Source of the DNA: Rutidosis leptorrhynchoides
Lineage: Eukaryota > Streptophyta > Magnoliopsida > Asterales > Asteraceae
Direction: 5' to 3'
Assembly (NCBI RefSeq): GCF_046630445.1
Contig: NC_092342.1
Span: 81,270,001-81,334,000 of the forward strand
DNA: 64,000 nucleotides
A program made the position numbers and the translations under genes. Below the pieces are notes generated by a model. That model worked only from the letters and a program-made list of their open reading frames with translations, made no database searches and was not told the DNA's origin. Numbering within the stretch: the first letter of the stretch is position 1; each line of letters opens with the position of its first letter. Shown here one piece after another: positions 58,219 to 64,000 of the stretch.

Positions 58219-58911
58219 ATGGCAGATTCTGATCACCCACCACCCGGTTTCTCTTTACCATCTATGGTAGACCAGCATGAGACCGGGACACGAACGCCAA
58301 TCACTCTCGCTATGCCAATAACCACAGATCGGAGTGATTCCGAACCACCGCCGTTAATCTACAAAACTTTCATACTCAATAACTATGATAACATACGCGC
58401 CGTTATCAAAAAGTTACGAGAAGAGGGGCATTTACACAGTCGGCGAACCCTCACGTATGATAGCGAGGACGTTGACGAAGAAATAAAAATGGAGACGAGG
58501 CCAGCAAGAAGTCTCCCTCTTACCAACCAGCCCCCAACCTTGCAACTGGCAATCCCTTCGAATGTCACTCTTCAGCCGGTGCCTTCGCAACCAATTCATT
58601 CAATGATCACCACCAGCGTCCCATCGAACAACTCAGGAGGGCCAGTTACACAGCAGTATACCTTCGGGAGTCCGTTTCCCGTTGTTCCGCAGAACATGCC
58701 CAATATCAGCACTGTCTTACCAGCCACAGGAATAATTCCCGTGGTAACTCATCAAAACGCTTCGTTGCCCATGGGGTCGCAAACTTGGAATGGAGGTAAT
58801 CCGTGGGTTAGCTTACCCTACCAAAATATGTATGCTGGAAGTACTCCCGCAGTGAACAACTTTCACCACGAGGCCAATGGAGCTACCTCAACAACTCGCG
58901 GCTGTACATAA
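58219..58911 (+). pseudogene. gag: Element D gag N-terminal fragment, fused to element E
   Basis: The frame starts 42 bases after the primer site with MADSDHPPPGFSLP and encodes a Pro/Ser/Thr-rich region with one charged helix-like segment (DNIRAVIKKLREEGHLHSRR). This is the usual disordered gag N-terminus of Tat-type elements. The capsid domain is missing. At about 58877 the DNA changes to the 3' end of the element E integrase, and the last eleven or so residues of this frame are out-of-frame reading of E. The rest of D is not in the window. Confidence 0.7.
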
Positions 58912-59191
58912 CACTTTCCACGTCTTAAATTTGAAGAAATGTTTTGCTAAAGAAGATCTCACTATTTCGTTAGACAAAATCCAAATCAACGAAAAACTTC
59001 AATTCATCGAAGAACCCGTCGAAATAATGGATCGTGAGGTTAAAAGACTTAAACAAAACAAGATACCAATTGTTAAGGTTCGATGGAATGCTCGCAGAGG
59101 ACCCGAGTTCACCTGGGAACGAGAAGATCAGATGAAGAAGAAATACCCGCACTTATTTCCAGAAGATACGTCAACACCTCCAACTGCTTAA
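58877..59191 (+). pseudogene. pol: Element E integrase C-terminus with chromodomain (chromovirus)
   Basis: ELPQQLAAVHNTFHVLNLKKC is the end of the integrase. IEEPVEIMDREVKRLKQNKIPIVKVRW and GPEFTWEREDQMKKKYPHLF form the chromodomain of Tekay/Del-type gypsy elements, which is thought to steer integration to marked chromatin. Everything upstream of about 58877 belongs to element D. The frame ends at TAA 59189-59191, overlapping the inverted repeat that precedes the LTR. Confidence 0.88.
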
Positions 59192-59226
59192 AATTTCGGG
59201 ACGAAATTTATTTACCGGGTAGGTAC
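59191..59226 (+). promoter_or_regulatory. Element E polypurine region with inverted repeat
   Basis: AAATTTCGGGACGAAATTT (59191-59209) is an inverted repeat, followed by ATTTACCGGGTAGGTAC and the LTR. Elements A and B have the same arrangement. Confidence 0.75.
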
Positions 59227-62200
59227 TGTAGTGACCCAAACTTTTCCATGTTTATATATATTAAATTAAATTGTTATTTACATGATTAAGTGTTTCCAAC
59301 ATGTTAAGCAATCAAACTTGTTAAGACTTGATTAATTGAAATAGGTTTCATATAGACAATTGACCACCCAAGTTGATCGGTGATTCACGAACGTTAAAAC
59401 TTGTAAAAACTATACGATGACATATATATGGTTATATATATATATATATAGTTAACATGATTTTATTATAAGTATGTATCTCATTAGGTAATTTAACAAT
59501 GAGTTATATACATAAAAATGAGACTATTAATTTAAGAAACTCGAAAACGATATATATATAACGATTATCGTTATAACAACGTCTTACTAGGTACATATGA
59601 ATCATATTAAGATATTGATACACTTGGTTAATTATGTTAAATAATAAGTAAATATATTATTAAGTGTATTAACACTGAAATACATATGTAAAAATAAGAC
59701 TACTAACTTAATAATTTCGAAACGAGACATATATGTAACGATTATCGTTGTAACGACATTTAACTGTATATATATCATACTAAGATATATTATATATCAT
59801 AATATCATGATAATATAACAATTTAACATCTCATTTGTTATAATAAACAATGGGTTAACAACATTCAACAAGATCGTTAACCTAAAGGTTTCAAAACAAT
59901 GTTTACATGTAACGACTAACGATGACTTAACGACTCAGTTAAAATGTATATACATGTAGTGTTTTAATATGTATTCATACACTTTTGAAAGACTTCAAGA
60001 CACTTATCAAAATACTTCTACTTAACAAAAATGCTTACAATTACATCCTCGTTCAGTTTCATCAACAATTCTACTCGTATGCACCCGTATTCGTACTCGT
60101 ACAATACACAGCTTTTAGATGTATGTACTATTGGTATATACACTCCAATGATCAGCTCTTAGCAGCCCATGTGAGTCACCTAACACATGTGGGAGCCATC
60201 ATTTGGCAACTAGCATGAAATATCTCATAAAATTACAAAAATATGAGTAATCATTCAAGACTTATTTACATGAAAACAAAATTGCATATCCTTTATATCT
60301 AATCCATACACCAACGACCAAAAACACCTACAAACACTTTCATTCTTCAATTTTCTTCATCTAATTGATATCTCTCAAGTTCTATCTTCAAGTTCCAAGT
60401 GTTCTTCATAAATTCCAAAAGTTCTAGTTTCATAAAATCAAGAATACTTCCAAGATTGCAAGTTTACTTCCAAGTTTTCTAAATCCATTCCAAATAATCA
60501 TCCAAGATCAAGAAGCCTTTGTTACTTACAGTAGGTTATCTTTCTAATACAAGGTAATAATCATATTCAAACTTTAATTCAATTTCTATAACTATAACAA
60601 TCTTATTTCGAGTGGAAATCTTACTTGAAATTGTTTTCGTGTCATGATTCTGCTTCAAGAACTTTCAAGCCATCCAAGGATCCTTTGAAGCTAAATCTAT
60701 TTTTCTCATTTCCAGTAGGTTTATCCAAGGAACTTGAGGTAGTAATGATGTTCATAACATCATTCGATTCATACATATAAAGCTATCTTATTCGAAGGTT
60801 TAAACTTGTAATCACTAGAACATAGTTTAGTTAATTCTAAACTTGTTCGCAAATAAAAGTTAATCCTTCTAACTTGACTTTTAAAATCAACTAAACACAT
60901 GTTCTATATCTATATGATATGCTAACTTAATGATTTAAAACCTGGAAACACGAAAAACACCGTAAAACCGGATTTACGCCGTCGTAGTAACACCGCGGGC
61001 TGTTTTGGGTTAGTTAATTAAAAACTATGATAAACTTTGATTTAAAAGTTGTTATTCTGGAAAAAATATTTTTATTATGAACATGAAACTATATCCAAAA
61101 ATTATGGTTAAACTCAAAGTGAAAGTATGTTTTCTAAAATGGTCATCTAGACGTCGTTCTTTCGACTGAAATGACTACCTTTAAAAAAATGACTTGTAAC
61201 TTATTTTTCTGACAATAAACCTATACTTTTTCTGTTTAGATTCATAAAATAGAGTTCAATATGAAACCATAGCAATTTGATTCACTCAAAACGGATTTAA
61301 AATGAAGAAGTTATGGGTAAAACAAGATTGGATAATTTTTCTCATTTTAGCTACGTGAAAAATTGGTAACAAATCTATTCCAACCATAACTTAATCAACT
61401 TGTATTGTATATTATATAATCTTGAGATACCATAGACACGTATACAATGTTTCGATCTATCATGTCGACACATCTATATATATTTCAGAACAACCATAGA
61501 CACTCTATATGTGCATGTTGGAGTTAGCTATACAGGGTTGAGGTTGATTCCAAAATATATATATAGTTTGAGTTGTGATCAATACTGAGATACGTATACA
61601 CTGGGTCATGGATTGATTCAAGATAATATTTATCGATTTATTTCTGTACATCTAACTGTGGACAACTAGTTGTAGGTTACTAACGAGGACAGCTGACTTA
61701 ATAAACTTAAAACATCAAAATATATTAAAAGTGTTGTAAATATATTTTGAACATACTTTGATATATATGTATATATTGTTATAGGTTCGTGAATCAACCA
61801 GTGGCCAAGTCTTACTTCCCGTCGAAGTAAAAATCTGTGAAAGTGAGTTATAGTCCCACTTTTAAAATCAAATATTTTTGGGATGAGAATACATGCAGGT
61901 TTTATAAATGATTTACAAAATAGACACAAGTACGTGAAACTACATTCTATGGTTGAATTATCGAAATCGAATATGCCCCTTTTTATTAAGTCTGGTAATC
62001 TAAGAATTAGGGAACATACACCCTAATTGACGCGAATCCTAAAGATAGATCTATTGGGCCCAACAAGCCCCATCCAAAGTACCGGATGCTTTAGTACTTC
62101 GAAATTTATATCATATCCGAAGGGTGTCCCGGAATGATGGGGATATTCTTATATATGCATCTTGTTAATGTCAGTTACCAGGTGTTCACCATATGAATGA

Positions 62201-62671
62201 TTTTTATCTCTATGTATGAGATGTGTATTGAAATATGAAATCTTGTGGTCTATTGTTACGATTTGATATATATAGGTTAAACCTATAACTCACCAACATT
62301 TTTGTTGACGTTTAAAGCATGTTTATTCTCAGGTGAATACTAAGAGCTTCCGCTGTTGCATACTAAAATAAGGACAAGATTTGGAGTCCATGTTTGTATG
62401 ATATTGTGTAAAAACTGCATTCAAGAAACTGATTTCGATGTAACATATTTGTATTGTAAACCATTATGTAATGGTCATGTGTAAACAGGATATTTTAGAT
62501 TATCATTATTTGATAATCTACCTAAAGCTTTTTGAACCTTTATTTATGAAATAAAGGTTATGGTTTGTTTTAAAAATGAATGCAGTCTTTGAAAAACGTC
62601 TCATATAGAGGTCAAAAGCTCGCAACGAAATCAATTAATATGGAACGTTTTTAATCAATAAGAACGGGACA
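59227..62671 (+). mobile_element. LTR of element E/F, 3.4 kb, with internal regions on both sides
   Basis: It starts TGTAGTGACCC after the E polypurine region and ends GAACGGGACA. It shares the two conserved LTR blocks (61885-61933 and 62288-62333) with A, B and LTR0. No gene is visible in it; the frame 61666-61929 (minus) is antisense to the first block. A third internal region starts directly after it, so this LTR serves both as 3' LTR of E and as 5' LTR of F. Confidence 0.75.
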
Positions 62672-62810
62672 TTTCATTAGCAATCTAGGAAACTATAACC
62701 TATCCTGCCTTAGACTTTAAAGCACTTAGGATTGCCCTATAATCTTAACGTTTATGCTTTCCTAAACTTGACTAAAAGATTCTAATCAAAGTCTCTTTTC
62801 TAATGATAGG
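62672..62810 (+). other. Element F leader, primer site missing
   Basis: The expected TGGTATCAGAGC is not found after the LTR end. The short leader reads directly to the ATG at 62811, so part of it was probably deleted. Confidence 0.5.
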
Positions 62811-63554
62811 ATGTCAAGCTCAAGCGTTAAAAAGCCTAACAAGGCAACTCACAACCCTACTACCGAAGTAGGTGTTGGACACTCTGAAACATCAAGACCT
62901 GTTCGAAGTCCTTCTTACAGTCCTGCTTCACCAAACTATAGTCCAAATACTCTGCGAAATTCACAAAGGTCTCCTCAATATTATCTAACTCCGAGAATCG
63001 AAGATAAAGGAAAACATCATGAAGAAGCCGGTCCCTCAAGGAAGAGAGATCGAACTCCTTCTTATAATGATGCTGCTAAGTATGAGGGTTTGCTTCGCCA
63101 CATGGCGAGAGTGGAGGTCCGTATGGATGAGAAGGACCGCGAAATTAAGAAGTTGGTGGAGGAAAATGTTGAACTAAGAAAAGAATTCAGGCTCCTAAAG
63201 TACGAGGAAGAACGCAACACTCGTTGGGGAAAGCAATCACTTGCTCATCTCCAGGAGGATGTTAACTTCCGAATGAAAATGGAGAGAAGCCGAGTCGACA
63301 AGCAACTTTCCCTAAGGGAATACGACATCAATGCCGTTAACAGTCGTGTGACCAACCTTTATGACAATCTCGAATAACTCTGCGAAAAGCAAAAAGGGAA
63401 GAATGAGCGATATGATAAGTTTATCAAAGAGTCTCTCGACTCTCAAACTGAAAGGTTAGAGAAACTTGTGAAGAATAACATGGAAAAAGTGATGAAGCAG
63501 TTTGAGGACGAAAAGAAGAGATATGAAGATTATTTCAATCTTAATAATCTTTAG
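62811..63554 (+). pseudogene. Element F gag-position coiled-coil protein, with one in-frame stop
   Basis: The frame 62811-63377 begins MSSSSVKKPN. It has a Ser/Pro/Tyr-rich segment (SPSYSPASPNYSPNTLRNS), then a highly charged coiled coil from about residue 95 (RHMARVEVRMDEKDREIKK, EENVELRKEFRLLKYEEER). After the TAA at 63375-63377 the same frame stays open for another 58 codons, still charged and helical, to TAG at 63552-63554. This suggests one 247-codon gene with a single nonsense codon. It has no capsid core, zinc knuckle or protease. I do not recognise it. Confidence 0.6.
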
Positions 63555-63678
63555 TTATCTTTCCTATTTTTCCATCTATGTAAAGGCTATGCCTTAAAAC
63601 TATTTCTAATTTCGAATCGTGTATTAAGGCTTATTTAATGCCTAGTTCCTTAATAAAATAAAGTGTTTTATTTATATC
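63555..63678 (+). other. Element F spacer with UTR-like sequence
   Basis: A short A+T-rich non-coding stretch stands where gag and most of protease would be in a full element. Confidence 0.5.
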
Positions 63679-64000
63679 ATGTGTTACGATAAAACTGTTC
63701 ATGTTCCATTGGGAAATGGAGAGACTCTCATCATCCAAGGTGAAAAGAGTGGTTCCAATCTCAACATCATCTCCTGTATTAAAACTCGCAAATACCTTAA
63801 GAAAGGTTATCCAGCTATTCTAGCTCACATTAAGATGATTGAATCGAAAGATAAGCATATTGAAGATGTACCAGTGGTTAAAGACTTTCCCGATGTGTTT
63901 CCCGAAGATCTTCCTGGTCTTCCACCTCCTCGACAAGTTGAATTTCAAATTGATTTAACTCCTGGTGCTTCTCCTATTGCTAAAGCACCGTATCGTTTAG
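63679..64000 (+). CDS. pol: Element F pol fragment: protease end and reverse transcriptase start, runs off window
   Basis: The frame is open from the ATG at 63679 to the window edge. It begins MCYDKTVHVPLGNGETLIIQ, the usual region between protease and RT of Tekay-type gypsy elements, and continues YLKKGYPAILAHI, DFPDVFPEDLPGLPPPRQVEF and APYRL, the start of the RT domain. The protease active site lies upstream in complete elements and is missing here, so the ATG is probably an internal Met exposed by a deletion. Whether the catalytic RT motifs are intact lies beyond the window. Confidence 0.88.
   Translation, partial: MCYDKTVHVPLGNGETLIIQGEKSGSNLNIISCIKTRKYLKKGYPAILAHIKMIESKDKHIEDVPVVKDFPDVFPEDLPGLPPPRQVEFQIDLTPGASPIAKAPYRL

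Noticed and set aside
57936-58232. 98-codon frame crossing the D LTR and primer site
   Set aside because: It runs through LTR and primer binding site. The real gag frame starts at 58219 in another phase.
1-64000. A defence, metabolic or other multi-gene host system
   Set aside because: Every recognisable protein segment belongs to a transposable element. No cluster of host genes was found.

Overview
This is nuclear DNA from a flowering plant with a repeat-rich genome. The A+T-rich background, long (TA)n and (TAA)n tracts, Ty1/copia and Ty3/gypsy LTR retrotransposons, a plant-type LINE, a CACTA MITE and a probable Helitron end all point that way. From memory, the element styles (gypsy LTRs opening TGTGACGACCC or TGTAATGACCC, a Sirevirus-like copia) recall the daisy family (Asteraceae). 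That is inference and was not searched. I see no host gene, tRNA or rRNA. Nearly all recognisable coding sequence belongs to transposable elements and most of it is broken.

Layout. Positions 1-1666 are the 3' part of an LTR (LTR0), followed by a telomere-like repeat (1667-1987). From about 1988 to 50672 lies one nest. The outermost member is element A, a minus-strand non-autonomous gypsy-like element. Its 3' LTR fragment and internal region are at 1988-4432. Its 5' LTR, about 4.8 kb, was split twice by later insertions. Insertion one is G1 (5741-37796, plus strand, target duplication ATGTT), a gypsy element with gag and protease only. G1 is itself interrupted in gag by copia element C (10066-31901, minus strand, duplication AATGC). 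C is interrupted in its own 5' LTR by G2 (23952-31775, minus strand, duplication AGAAC/AAAAC), a relative of G1 carrying a different single gene. Insertion two into A is element B (39842-49199, plus strand, duplication TAAAG), a young relative of A.

Right of the nest are a decayed LINE (50699-54516), a CACTA MITE (55333-55643), and an inverted-repeat element holding a probable Helitron end (55820-56475). Next comes the 5' end of gypsy element D (LTR 57408-58157, PBS, gag start), fused to the 3' end of a chromodomain gypsy element E. Its 3.4-kb LTR (59227-62671) is followed directly by a third gypsy internal region (F), whose reverse-transcriptase frame runs off the window edge.

How the parts relate. 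A, B, G1 and G2 encode no reverse transcriptase or integrase and must have moved with enzymes supplied by relatives. C is about 14.0 kb without G2, with 241-bp LTRs, gag-pol, an extra env-position gene after pol, repeated CGGTA motifs and a cluster of polypurine tracts. It resembles a Sirevirus but has unusually short LTRs. Its copy is dead through many stops, frameshifts and a deletion in the RT core. The most interesting non-coding signals are palindromes around GATCGC in G1/G2 that keep their symmetry while their arms differ, conserved blocks shared by otherwise diverged LTRs, and small conserved proteins in elements that lack all enzymes.
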